Assembly (NCBI GenBank): GCA_009760855.2
Contig: WPIO01000013.1
Coordinates: forward strand, 4,365,001 to 4,415,000
DNA: 50,000 nt
Origin: Cristatella mucedo
Taxonomy: Eukaryota; Bryozoa; Phylactolaemata; Cristatellidae
Reading direction: 5' to 3'
The stretch's first letter is position 1. Every line of letters begins with the position of its first letter. The position numbers were made by a program, and so were the translations under genes. Below the pieces are notes generated by a model. It made no database searches, had not been told where the DNA came from, and worked only from the letters and a program-made list of their open reading frames with translations. Below are positions 22,377 to 33,780 of this stretch, piece after piece.

Positions 22377-22777
22377 ACAGCCGAGATATTGTTCGCTGTT
22401 CCTGAATAATAAAGGCTCCGAACAGCTTAAGCAATAATATTTGACCAAACGGCCGAATAGAATATGAATAAAACAAAAGCTAAAGCCATGAAACGGGCGA
22501 AGTAAGATGAGCCATTGGCGTGTAGCAAAGGCGAGAGTTTCGCCCCGTGACTCTGCCCCAGTTCATTGTTGCTCTGGGCGCCATGCAGGAACTGCTTGCT
22601 GTACGCCGTGGCTGATGCCGGACGCTCCAAGCTGTCTGCGGCTTAGCCTCGACCAGTCTTCTCTACGCTTACGTGGGCATGTTACAAACGAAGGTGTGGA
22701 TTGTCTTCATTGCTGGCGCTCTCTGTTGCCGCCGGTGTACCGGCAAGGTTTGGTACTGCACCTGCGATAAGGTGCAT

Positions 22778-23270
22778 ACGTAGGTGCGATGCACCTGTCG
22801 ATAGCTTTACAAACGGGATGCAGCCTCTTCCACGTCCGATCGCAGCGCGTAAAAGGCGTGTCGTGTCGTGTAGTGTGCTATCACTGCTCACTGGTGAGCC
22901 GTGATGGCACACTAGGTAAGGCGGTTGCTTTTCACGACCTCGGTCCCGAGGTCGTGGGTTCGAATCCTGCGGCGGGCGACCCTTTATCGCCGTGCAAGCG
23001 TTGGTGATAGCCTTAAAGGCTCTTCTGCCGCTATATAAGAAAAGGCTCTTAAATCAGCTAGCATCTGTTTCTCACCTTAAAGCACGATCAACCTCTGCGG
23101 GAGGGGAGCAAGGAGACCAGCCGCCCCCTCCTCGCTCATTAGCGAACGAACGCACGCGCGGACTCAAGGTAGCGTCGACAATTGCAAGGTGCACAGGTAG
23201 CTATCGCCAGGTGCGATGCACCTGTCGCTAGCTCTACAAACGTCCTGCAGCCTCTTCCACGGCCGGTCAG
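22778..23270. repeat. Direct repeat flanking an S2 SINE
   Basis: A block of about 70 bases containing AGGTGCGATGCACCTGTCG and the CTACAAACG / GCAGCCTCTTCCACG pieces occurs at about 22778 and again at about 23209. The S2 at 22902 lies between them. The first copy also occurs in segment B near 31520. Confidence 0.75.
22902..23068 (+). mobile_element. S2 tRNA-derived SINE
   Basis: The head GCCGTGATGGCACACTAGG is A-box-like; the B box GGTTCGAATCC is exact at 22957-22967; then GGCGACCCTTTATCGCCG, GATAGCCTTAAAGGCTCTTC, GCCGCTATATAAG and a TTAAATCAGCTA end. It is also present in copy B (31637). The consensus B box suggests this copy could still have been transcribed by RNA polymerase III when inserted. 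Confidence 0.85.
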
Positions 23271-24437
23271 AGCCGGGCCGCAAGCACAGCGCTCGTATCG
23301 CTGCAAGTCCCAGCGGCGACACACAACGACGAAGCCTTGATGAAGTATGTAGCACGGCTGGCGACTTGTAAGTGCAGCTGCAGCACACACATGTGCAAGG
23401 ACTGCAGCTGAATATGGCAGCAACGAAGAACAGGCATACCTGAAGATAGCCAGTCTACATATTTATAGCCTAGAGAAGTCGATCTGATAGCGATCGAGGG
23501 CCGCAGGCGTGAAGTGTTATCCGCAACGTGCAAAAGCTCTCGTACGGCGCCCAGAACGCTTCTCGAGTGCATGACCCGAGGTCCGGAGAACAGCGGCTGT
23601 TTGAACAATGAAAATAGCATAGGCTAATGCTAAGGGTCATCATCAACTGTCTAACACTTTCTAAACAAAATGTTTCAAACGAGGCGCCGTGAATTTCGCT
23701 TCCAGACAGAACTTGCCCGAAAAAACAGTGCTGGCAACTTTTCAAGTCTCAGCCGACACGCGACAAATTCCGACAAAGCACTAAGCCTTGGAGTAAAAGC
23801 TAGCAACGTGAATGTGCTGTAATAATGCATGCACGCATGCCGTTAGCAGCGGAACGAGACCGCGACCGCGACGAAAAACACTCGTAGCTTAAGATAGAAA
23901 TTCCACGTGTATAACGTAGGCAATTCTATTCGAGAGCGCTGGAGGGTTATAGATTTCCAGAACCAGCCATGGCGCACAGCAACTCTCGTGCGCCACCTCG
24001 AGAGTGCCTCTCAACTGCCTGATCCGAGGTCCAGAGCCAGACTGCGTCCTTGCCGAAAGCCTCGACCCCAGCTAACGGACTAAAGCATCACTCCGGGTTT
24101 TACGCTAATTATAAATGTAAAACTATAAATTGTGACACACTCGGCTCCTAGATGTCATATTTCAGGAGGTCGACGGCAATTATGGAGCTTATCTATCGCA
24201 CCGCCATTTCAATCCCAACTAATTGTAGGGAGAAAAGTTCACCCATCCTTCCGTCACGCGGCACTTCCGTCAAAGGGCAAGATGGCGAACCAGTACTTAC
24301 GGGAGTGACGTGTAATAGACGCGTAATTCTACAATGACTCAGCGCGAAGCGAATTCACAGGCAGTGAGCTCTAGTTCCAATATAAATTACCGCAATGGCC
24401 ACGTGAGGCAATCAGCCCGATTGGTGTGAATAACATT
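23192..24437. other. No gene seen
   Basis: Several minus frames of 74-117 residues lack recognised motifs. A weak internal repetition links 23560-23590 and 24010-24040 (GAGGTCCGGAG / GAGGTCCAGAG). Confidence 0.45.
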
Positions 24438-24444
24438 GACAACA

Positions 24445-25149
24445 AGACATTTTTATTGTGCCTCAAGGGAACTAGATTTATTCCTTGGCACTTTGCGTAT
24501 GATGGTTAGTAAGCATGATTGAATCATTAGTGATATTCTGAATTTCAACAAGCACAGCATGGTTGGAGGTGACATGCACCGGGTCAGCATGCAAATATAA
24601 TCAGTGGTAGCATGCACCGTGTCAGCACGCATAAGCACATCATTGTAGACACACCCATGGCCCAAGGTATGACATTTAATAAATAATTTAGAAAATTTTT
24701 TGAATGCGTTTGTAGCATATGATTGCATTAGTAAATCCTCATGTAATTAGACGCAATACAACTTTCAGAAAAACGTAACGACGTGTTTCCGTATTTGAAG
24801 TTTAGGGCCAGAAGGAACCTCCGGAAAGAGAGCCAAAGTCTGCGCCGAGAAGATGACAGTCTGAGCGAACAACTCGAAAAGACCAGACTCTGCGAAACAA
24901 AACTAATTTATGACCTAAGTTTTGCACGTTGAAGAGTTCAGTTGATTATAATAAAGTTCATGAGAACTGAGCAGTTTCTAGTATAGTGCCCAGGAATAAT
25001 TTAATTCAGTATAATATACAAATAATATCAAGCGGCATGTCAACAGAGAACAGAAAAGCACACGATAGCTAAGTACTAATAAATAAAAACAATTATAAAA
25101 TTACGTTTTCTGGCCTTAGAGAGCGTCTGTTGGCGGCCGAGAGGTCATT
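24445..25149 (-). mobile_element. Candidate non-autonomous retroelement with L2-A tail (copy 2)
   Basis: Same organisation as 19838-20510: start ATGACCTCTCGG at 25149, shared blocks such as CGTGTTTCCGTATTT, GGGCCAGAAGGAA and AGTATAATATA, the same junction to L2-A 3' UTR at CATAAGCACAT (about 24642), and a degenerate L2-A tail. It carries about 35 bases more than copy 1. Neither copy encodes a recognised protein. Confidence 0.55.
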
Positions 25150-26361
25150 GTAAATAAAAAGCAGTTGCTTTATATCAACATTGCCACGAGGCATAAGCAC
25201 ACACCCACCCAAGAGCCTTCTGGGAAGCTAGCCGGAAGCTCTTCGCTCTCCACCAATCTTCCACTGTAATCTCACACGGTGCATGGCTGCTGACCTTTGA
25301 TGGCGCTTTAGCGATTTGGCACTCTTCCAAGACATGTGGTTAGGCAGATTTTACTCACAATTCACAAACTTTTGGGACACTTCACAGACAACTGCATTGG
25401 TTCAAGAATGCGCACAGTTCTGAAATACAGCATTGCCGCTAGAGCTTACAATGTCCTTGGCAGTTTTTATTTCGAAGTTCTGCATGCATTACGATGGAGA
25501 TGGGCAATCTCTAAAGATGTGATATATTCAGCAGTCGACGCACTGATTTCCAATCGAGCCATTACACGCTATTTTTAGCATTTGCATCAAAACTTAACTG
25601 CACGTCGTGCATTAAGCTAAATATTCGATGTGACAGAGGACTTACTGATGACTCCATCTTTAGTAAAGGATCAAAATATTCCTTAGCAAATATTATTTAG
25701 CATTTAACTAAAACAAGACCCAGAGCCACCAAGACGCCAAATATTTGAGAAGGATCTCCACAATTTTCAAAATCATCCAGACTCATTCGCACACACTAAG
25801 CCTTCAAGTCAGAATCTCCAAGTGCCTCGAATCGCTATTGGCCAATTCTATACAAACAGGACCCAAGACAGCCACCGGCGTGCTAAAAGAGGGACAAGAG
25901 AATATTTCTGGTTAGGTTAGCCTTTACGTCTCATTCAGTCAAAGATTTGCCTGCGAAATTAAGGGAATGATTAAGAATGTTCATTAGAAAGCACACGAGC
26001 TCATTTAAATCCAGCACTGAAAGAGCGAAAGATCTCCAGTAGGAGGTTCAGCACAAAGAAAATTACAGGGTCTTCTGAGCGAGGTATTAGCCAGTCATCA
26101 AATTTGGTAGAGATTTTTCAAATAGCTTGCTCAGTCGATCGTAAACGCTACGGCATCATTGAAATCCACCCCTGAACTCTCAGACGGCTTTGAATACTCA
26201 ATGGAGACTGGTAGCTACTTAAATCTTCCAGAAACTTCAGTGATAAGAACTTTCAAGGAATACCCTCACGACATACCAGCTAAAATCGCCAAAGTAGGTC
26301 TTCCACAAATGTCCATAGTTTCATCCAACAGTAAATACATTGGCTTTCGGTGGACATATTG
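25150..26361. other. No gene seen
   Basis: AT-rich. The 74-80 residue frames at 25336 and 26159 have no recognised domain. Confidence 0.45.
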
Positions 26362-26578
26362 TTTGATGGCTTATGCATGCTGACAGTGTGCATGCTGCTA
26401 CTGGCCATACTTGCATGCTGACCCTGTGCATGTCACCCCTAACCATGTTGTTCTTGTTATTTATTGAGCATGCTACCACTAACCATTCGATCGTGCTTCG
26501 TTTGCAGCAAATGTAAAGTGCCTAGAAAGAGATTATGTTCTCTGAGGGCGCTATTTAAAATATATTATTATTATTATA
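26362..26578 (+). mobile_element. L2-A 3' UTR with (ATT)n tail
   Basis: GTGCATGCTGC, CTTGCATGCTGACCC, TAACCATGTTGTTC blocks, then AGCAAATGTAAAGTGCCTAG and the tail block and ATTATTATTATT. 5' truncated inside the 3' UTR. Confidence 0.85.
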
Positions 26579-27075
26579 TTGTCAACATCGAAGGGTAGTA
26601 GCAATTATTCGTAGCCTGTCCTTACACGAGAGGATTCAGAGACAGCATATCTCTGGACGAGGTGTTTTCTAGGCAAGCTGCTCATTCTGGAGCTTAGAAA
26701 AGTCTGATATAAGCTAGAATGAACATAGAGCAAACTGGCTACGAACCACGTATGCCAAATGCTTGATTATACAGGCAGCCTTTATTACTTTCGGCTGCAC
26801 CACGCAAGCATCTTACAGCAGCAGGGTGAATAACGACATGCTCCGCTAGTATTTGAGAGAGTTAACTCGGGATCAGGCGAACACGTGACTCATAGTACGT
26901 GGCTTGGTCTCTGAACTGCAACTGATACACAATATAATCTAATCAATAATATAATCAATAGAAAACTGAACACACATTATGCAGCGCTTATAGGAGAGCA
27001 GTGATATTAATCACACAACTGGTTCCTTCTGTGTTTTTCATTTGGAGCTGCTGTTTAGGTGTCGTGCGATGTAAT
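26579..27075. other. No gene seen
   Basis: No recognised repeat or domain. Confidence 0.45.
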
Positions 27076-27076
27076 T

Positions 27077-27208
27077 TAATGTATCTCCGTCTGTACCTCT
27101 ACAAAGCCATGAAGACTAAGTGGACTCTACGCTGGACAGCTTCCTATAGCACCCTCAAAGACTAATTGGCTTTCGATGAGTATACCGCAGCCAACAGAAG
27201 CCATGAGA
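27077..27208 (-). mobile_element. L2-B 3' UTR fragment
   Basis: The left end reads ATGTATCTCCGTCTGTACCT, the L2-B 3' terminus in reverse, followed by the CAAAGCCATGAAGACTAAGT block and the GCAGCCAACAGA block. Very short 5'-truncated insertion. Confidence 0.75.
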
Positions 27209-27715
27209 TGTGGCGCAATTGTTTGCCAGGTATGGTCAAACGATCGCCGAGATGGCCAAACATCACTCCTTACACAAGCCAAAATTAGATATGTACTCAG
27301 CTCATTTATCGGCTGCTACTAATTTTTACGCAGCTTATGCATGCGGAAATTTTAATTCTGATTCATTTTTTGATATTTTCCTGGCTAAATGTGAACCAAA
27401 GGAAACGAAATCTTATTTTTTCTCATTGGAGATTATAAATTTCAAGTTTCCCACTGTCCTGGTCATAAAAGCAAAATTCGTTGCAAATAGTGGCCATCGT
27501 CTATACTTTTGAGTCACAGGGCAAGTGTAAAGTAATACTTACTACACAGGAAAAGAATTGTACTGCTAGGACAGTGCTGGAGATTATTAGAGGTTTCTAA
27601 AATTTGTATATGAGCATTGGGAACCAGGAAGGTCATAATCTATCATTTAGACCGTATGACAACCCACCATCTTTGAAGTGATGGCTAATCAAATGTAATT
27701 TGGGCTCGAAAAAAT
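27209..27715. other. No gene seen
   Basis: The 100-residue plus frame at 27210-27512 has no recognised domain. Confidence 0.45.
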
Positions 27716-28070
27716 TAACCATTTGTATAGCGGTCTGAGAGAACTTAATCTCTATCCAGGCGCTTCATATACGCCACAGGACTGGAGCCAATGATATCGA
27801 TCGTCAAATGCATTCACCATGCCGTGATGGCGCACTAGGTAAGGCGTTTGCTTTCACGACCTCGGTTCCAAGGTCGTGGGTTCGATTCCTTCGGTGGGCG
27901 ATCCTTTATCGCTGCTGCAAGCGGTGATTAGAGCCGTAAAGGCCTCTCTGTCACTAAACAAAACAGGTTGCTTAATAGGCTAGGATTTCATTTATTTATT
28001 TATTCATTTATTCACCTTGACCTCGGTCATTAAGGGCGAGCACCTTAACCCTAGGGCCAAACCAGTGAGT
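27716..28070 (-). mobile_element. S1 SINE split by a nested S2
   Basis: The 3' half of an S1 lies at 27716-27818 (tail block, GCGCTTCATATACGCCACAG in reverse) and its 5' half at 28010-28070 (CTGGTTTGGCCCTAGGG head in reverse). The S2 at 27819-28009 interrupts it. The repeated ATTCACC at 27812-27818 and 28010-28016 is the target duplication. Confidence 0.8.
27819..28009 (+). mobile_element. S2 SINE nested in S1, with (ATTT)n tail
   Basis: The tRNA-like head GCCGTGATGGCGCACTAGG, B box GGTTCGATTCC exact at 27879-27889, TTTATCGC and AGCCGTAAAGGC blocks, then a (ATTT)n-like tail before the right target duplication. Confidence 0.85.
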
Positions 28071-29393
28071 TATACGTTATAGATCAGCCTTCCCTATTTG
28101 CAGCCTTTGTAGGTTCGGAAAGAACTGCTCTAATTTATCTTAATGGGCTTGTTATAACGGTACGGATACTCTTGCCAGCGGTCAGGATCAGCTATTGTCG
28201 CCACACCTGTGTGCATCGTTGCTGAATCTACGACTCGTTAGCCGTGCTTCGAGGTGCTAACTGTATCCGTCTCTTTAACTCGTCTGCAAAGACGACTAGC
28301 ACCCGTCACGTGAGCAGCGTTTGTGGCAAAGACTTGTAAGCCCAAGAGCCGCTACAGCAGCTCCTTTGTGTACATTAACGGAGCAGCGTCAGAGATAGCT
28401 TTGATGTTTCTGAAAAGCGCTGGACGTGATGAGAATTCGAGCTCGATAATCGGAGCGACAGAGTTCGCCGCTTCTTCCTGCAGTTTACTCTTTTTCTCGT
28501 TGCTCCTTTCCTCGTGCAGCGGCAATATTTACCTGACCAGGCTGTCGTCTTCGTCACGTTTTTATTTAGCAATCGGCAGTTTACCAGCCTAGAGAGAGGT
28601 GACCGGCGTGCTGACTTCATTGTCAGCGAAGGAGACTCGCGAGCAGAAGAGGCTGAGCAAGTCCTGCGCACCTCGCTCGCGTCAGTAGCTTTGTCTCCCC
28701 CAAAGTGCCCAGGCGACTGCCAATTCGTGGAACATCCCATCGTGCACTGACAGGACCTACTGGATTTTACACTGTGCACGTGTACTTGCCCAGCCGCCAT
28801 TCAAGCATAATCTCTGCCGTCGCAATCGCCCATAAATGCAGTGGCTACGAGCTGTTGCGCTAATCAGTGGCTTTTTTTAGCCACCAGGATTAGCGAGCAA
28901 CAATAGCTCGTGAAGGATGACTTGTCTGAGCAGCAATGATCAACTTTGCTTAATGGCCCGGTCTCAAAGGGCAGCGCACACGTGAGCCGCTTTTGAGATC
29001 GGGTTGATTCATCGTCAAAGTTAAGATAGATGAGTTGGGATGATATCTGCAGCGCCCTAAAGTTGCCACACCCTAGCCGATTAGCCATGCACAAAGCCGC
29101 GTGCAAACTCTGCCATAGGAGCGAGGCTGCCTGCTTTCATAAGGCCACGTGCTGCCCTCGTCCGACCTCATATGCTAGCGTACGGCGAAGTAGATTACAA
29201 TCGAGGTAATTGTCACTGCCGGAAACACCTTCAGAGCCCAAATAAAGAAGGATCACCAGAACGAATATATCCTATGAAAGAATAGCTAGTTTGTGTAAGC
29301 CATCGAAGGATTCTCAGACCGGGCCCTGGGCAGTTAACTGGGCTTGTTACCTTTCCTTCGCTAGAGACTAACTGCACGGTAAAAAACTGCAGG

Positions 29394-30840
29394 TAATAAT
29401 AATAATGCACTTGATAAAGCGCCATCGGAGAACTCAATCTCTTTCTAGGCACTTTACATTTGCAGCAAAGGGAAAAGCGATTGAATGGTGAGTAATATCA
29501 TGCTTGATAAACAACATGAATAACATCGTAAGGGGTGATATGCATTGGGTCAGCATGCATGTGTGGTTAGTAGCAGCATGTATAGTGTCAGCACGCATAA
29601 GCACATGAAAGACGAATCACGGGAACCCGCTAAATAGGTTTTTTTAAGTTTTTTTAAAATGTCGTCAAGTCAGGGGATGTTCTGACGCAAGTCGGGAGAG
29701 AATTCCAGGCTTTGGGAGCATACGAACTAAATGCATGGTCTCCAAAGGATTTGAGGTTCGTACAAGGTATTGGTAAACTGTTGGATTCTGAAAAGCGGGT
29801 GGTACGATGCTTGGCCTGGTGGGGAGTAGATCTGAGAGATAGGCTGGAGCCATAGAATGAAGTGACCTAAAAGTGAGCGACAAAACCTTGAAGTCAATCC
29901 GTTGCTTGACTGGGAGCCAGTGCAGGTCGCCGACAAGTGGTGATGTGACAACTGCGACGCTCACGACAGACAAGCCTAGCTGCAAAGTTTTGCACTAGCT
30001 GTAATCGCCTGATTGCACATGCCGGCAGGCCAGCAAGCAGTGAGTTACAGAAGTCAAGACGGGATGTCACAAATGCATGGACCAACTTTGACGTGGTATC
30101 CTTATCTAAACAGGCCCGAATTTTAGCAATGCTATGTAGCTGAAAGTAGGCAGACTTGACTGTGGAGCTGATGTGGTCGTCTAACGAGGTCACTTTGGAA
30201 TGAGACACCTAGATTTCGAGCTGATTCAACAGGAGATATGCTGGCAGAGCCAATTTTGAGCGTCAGCCTTTCCAATTTGTCAATCACACTGGGTTTGCCC
30301 ATAACTAGTAAGTTAGTTTTATTATCGTTTAGTTTTAGAAAATTTGCTGCCATCCCATACATGCAGCAAGTGAGTTGAGAGAATTCGAGGTGCTCGAAGG
30401 CTGGGAGGGATCAAAACAAAGGTGCAACTGAGTGTCATCCGCATAGAAGTGAAAGCCTAGATTGTGCTTGGCAATCACATCAGAAAGAGGGAGAGTATAA
30501 ACCGTGAAAAGAGCCGGACCAAGTACCGAGCCCTGAGGTACCCCCATATTTCAGAGGTACTTCGGATGATCTTTGTCCATTCACATCAACACTCTGGGGT
30601 CTCCCACTAAAATAGGACCTGAACATTTGCAGAGCAGTGCCGGTGATGCCCAGGCGAGATGAGGGGCACTCTAGAAGAACTTTGTGATCGATAGTACCAA
30701 AAGCTGCTGAAAGATTGAGCAAAACAAGCAGAGGCACTCTACATATGTCAGCATTCCTCAGTAAGTCGTTGTACACCCTCAACAATGCTGATTCTGCGGA
30801 GTGAATAGTTCTAAAGCCAGACTGGAACTTACTAGTAAGT
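29394..30840 (-). mobile_element. L2-A LINE, 5'-truncated, RT to 3' tail (longest copy)
   Basis: Minus strand in L2 order: VPLLVLLNLSAAFGTIDH (about 30690-30745; motif A, with both canonical Asp positions changed to Asn and Gly), [30 protein letters not shown] (30520-30547), [12 protein letters not shown] with the YADD box intact at 30434-30445, [90 protein letters not shown], then 3' UTR, tail and (ATT)n at 29394. At least three frameshifts break it into five frames. The endonuclease and the start of RT are missing. Motif A changes and frameshifts make it inactive. Confidence 0.92.
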
Positions 30841-30846
30841 TAAGGT

Positions 30847-31222
30847 TGATTGCATTTTCAGCGTTACTGGAAGAAGATCTCATGACCTTCGGCTCTGGTC
30901 CCAAAGACCGTTAATGATAATGGTGAGCTTAATGAAACGGCGGAGTCACAAAACTTCTTATGCAAAGACATCTACACTCCTGCTACCGACTGTGGCACAT
31001 CCTTCCGAGCCGTACTGAGCTGCTACTTTCATGCTACTCACTACCTTAACCGCCCTCCCGACTCAGCTGTGCTTCCTACTTTCTCTTCATTGAACGAGAT
31101 GAAACCTTTTGGCTGCCGAATGCGTGCCAAAAGCCGCTTAGCCTTTCAGTGTGCTTCGGAAAGCTCTCCTGCAAATACCGACTTAGTTGTTGTGGCTGTG
31201 TGGAGTTACAGGCCTAGATAAC
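30847..31222 (+). mobile_element. L2-B C-terminus and 3' UTR (duplicate of 21974-22346)
   Basis: Same blocks as copy A (TGCATTTTCAGCGTTACTGG, CCGACTGTGGCACATCCTTC, TGTGTGGAGTTACAG), with scattered substitutions. The frame is less open than in copy A. Confidence 0.85.
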
Positions 31223-31636
31223 GTTACATTGGTTTACCAGGCGCAGTTAGATGAGCCATAGCTGCGTAGCTAATTCGAGAGTTGTGCCCCGTGGCTCTGC
31301 CTCGGTTCACTGTTGCTCTGGGCGCCTTACAAGAGCTGCTGTACGCCGTGGCTGATGCCGGACGCTCGAAACTGTCTGCGGCTTAGCCTCGACCAGTCTT
31401 CTCTACGCTTACGCGGACAAGTTACAAACGAAGGTGTGGATTGTCTTCATTGCTGGCGCTCTCTGCTGCCGCCGGTGTACCGGCAAGGTTTGGTACTGCA
31501 CCTGCGATAAAGTGCATACGTAGGTGCGATGCACTTGTCGATAGCTTTACAAAACGGGATGCAGCCTGTTCCACGTTCGGTCGCAGCGCATAAAAGACGC
31601 GTCGTGTCGTTTAGAGTGTCATCACTGCTCACTGGT

Positions 31637-31806
31637 GAGCCGTGATGGCACACTAGGTAAGGCGGTTGCTTTTCACGACCTCGGTCCCGAGGTTGTGGGT
31701 TCAAATCATGCGGTGGGCGATCTTTTATCGCCGCAGTAAGCGGTGGTGATAGCCTTAAAGACTCTTCTGCCGCTATATAAGGAAAGGCTCTTAAATCAGC
31801 TAGCAT
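31637..31806 (+). mobile_element. S2 SINE (duplicate of 22902-23068)
   Basis: Same head and tail as the copy A SINE; the B box is mutated (GGTTCAAATCA). The SINE therefore inserted before the segment duplicated. Confidence 0.85.
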
Positions 31807-31898
31807 CTGTTTCTCACCTTAAAGCACGATCAACCTCTGCGGGTGCGGGAGCGGGAGCAAGGAGACCAGCCGCCTCCGCCGCTCGTGTGCGCACGCGC

Positions 31899-31954
31899 AG
31901 AAAGAGATTGAGTTTTCTGAGAGCACTTTATTAAGTGCATTATTATTATTATTA
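31899..31954 (+). mobile_element. 56 bp L2-A tail insertion
   Basis: AGAAAGAGATTGAGTTTTCT, GAGAGCACTTTATTAAGTGC and (ATT)n, with nothing upstream from L2-A. Copy A (about 23146-23152) lacks it, so it is a very short insertion after the duplication. Confidence 0.8.
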
Positions 31955-32246
31955 CGAACGGACGCACGGTAGCGTCGAAAATTGCAAGGTGCCGAACGCC
32001 GAGGTGACTCGTGTTTGGCTCAGTGGGCGCATCCGGTTGCCATGCCATGGTGTCGGCTAATCGAGGGCTCAGCTCGGATTGAGATAATCCCAGATTGATA
32101 GGCGTAGTCGTGCCATCGAGAAGAGCGTTCAAAGACTAAGGCGGCGGCCAAAGCCGCCGCTTTAGTCTGCGCGCCGCACTCGACTCGTCAGTCGTTTTCT
32201 TCGCTCTGACTCGTCGCGTACCCTGACCCCCTGACCCCCGTCTTAC

Positions 32247-32410
32247 TTACTTAGCCTAGGGGTAAGGTGGTTTGCGAACTTAACGACCCAAGTCATGGGT
32301 TCGAGTCTTCAAGCGGCTGACACTTATTAATTACCCAGTGCAAGCGGGCGCGATAGCCGCCGCAGCTCTTCTGGCCGATATATAAATAAAGCCGCTGAAT
32401 CAGCTAATAT
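32247..32410 (+). mobile_element. S2 SINE, diverged
   Basis: TTAGCCTAGGGGTAAGGTGG head, GGTTCGAGTCT near B-box position 32299, then CAAGCGGGCGCGATAGCCGC and CCGATATATAAATAAAGCCG blocks and GCTGAATCAGCTA end. More diverged than the duplication I copies. Confidence 0.75.
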
Positions 32411-32449
32411 TGATCTTACTTTGGTTTGCGTGCGAGCTCCGCACTCTCT

Positions 32450-32996
<547 letters not shown>

Positions 32997-32999
32997 GAG

Positions 33000-33347
33000 A
33001 GCTTGAGCCCGAGAAGGCAGTCCGAGTCGAGTCGGGTTTGGTTTAAGGTAAAGGCTGATTCTACAGCCTCATTTACAGTTAGTATACAGTGTCAAAGAGC
33101 CTCTGGGGCTGTCAATCTCTCGTGTAGTTGGCAACGAAGAACTGCCAGCAGCAAGACTCGATTCAACGACTTGCTGGGCGTGAAGTGCAAGCACCATACT
33201 CCTGGGCTAAGACCGCGTGAGCAAAAGTCTTCCGGCTCGTGTTTAACGGGCGTGAGTAGCGCCTGAGAGGTGATCGCTTGAGCATACAGAAAACCGAAAT
33301 GATAGCTAAATAAATTAGATGAGAGCCAACTGGCACGACTTCGCAAC
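33000..33347. other. No gene seen
   Basis: Unique-looking sequence between the (GA)n array and an S1. No recognised domain. Confidence 0.45.
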
Positions 33348-33506
33348 GCATAGCGCTGATTTGGCTGAGCGGTTAAGGTGCTCGCCTCGAGCCAAGGCCA
33401 AGGTGAATGTATTTGCTGGCCGAGGTGGTGGGCTCGAGCCCCGTGGCATATGCGAAGCGCCTGAATAGAGGCCAAGTTCTCTCGGGATGCTACACAAATG
33501 AATCGC
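33348..33506 (+). mobile_element. S1 SINE, long variant
   Basis: GCTGATTTGGCTGAGCGGTT head with A-box-like TGGCTGAGCGG, a 25-30 bp longer middle (CCAAGGTGAATGTATTTGCTG) also seen in the copies at 3838 and 28010, then GGGCTCGAGCCCC (B-box-like), GCATATGCGAAGCGCCTGAA and tail. Confidence 0.85.
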
Positions 33507-33780
33507 ATCTTGATATCTTCCTGCTCCAACGTCTAACGCCACTGCCAAGCCGTTATCGAGAGGTGGGTGGATGGCTGACCGGTTAAGAATTTGCTCTAGA
33601 ACCCAGCCAATAAGCTTTGATTACGTGGTATCGCTTTGAAGAAAACAAGTTATTGGCTCTCTGCCGCTGACGGTTGCGCTCTCCTGTGGCCACGCAGCGA
33701 GGAGTCTGGGCTTTGCACTTTGCGTCACGACTCATTCTTCATCGGACGATTGACCGCATCAGCTCTGCAGTCAAGTCGAT

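Larger units (their letters stand above)
20735..23191. repeat. Segmental duplication I, copy A
   Basis: Collinear with 28213-31991, with long exact runs (for instance around 21476-21540 against 28907-28970). It lacks the 1447 bp L2-A insertion of copy B, so it shows the pre-insertion site at 21963. It has about 43 extra bases near 21260-21303 and about 135 near 22361-22495. Contains an L2-B end and an S2 SINE shared by both copies. No gene recognised. Confidence 0.9.
28213..31991. repeat. Segmental duplication I, copy B
   Basis: Collinear with 20735-23191. Relative to copy A it has a 1447 bp L2-A insertion (29394-30840) and a 56 bp L2-A tail insertion (31899-31954). Both copies lie in the same orientation about 7.5 kb apart. 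No gene recognised in either. Confidence 0.9.

Noticed and set aside
22902-23068. Functional tRNA gene (also at 27819, 33348, 42286)
   Set aside because: A and B boxes are present, but cloverleaf arms do not close and the same tails recur in many copies, so these are SINEs.
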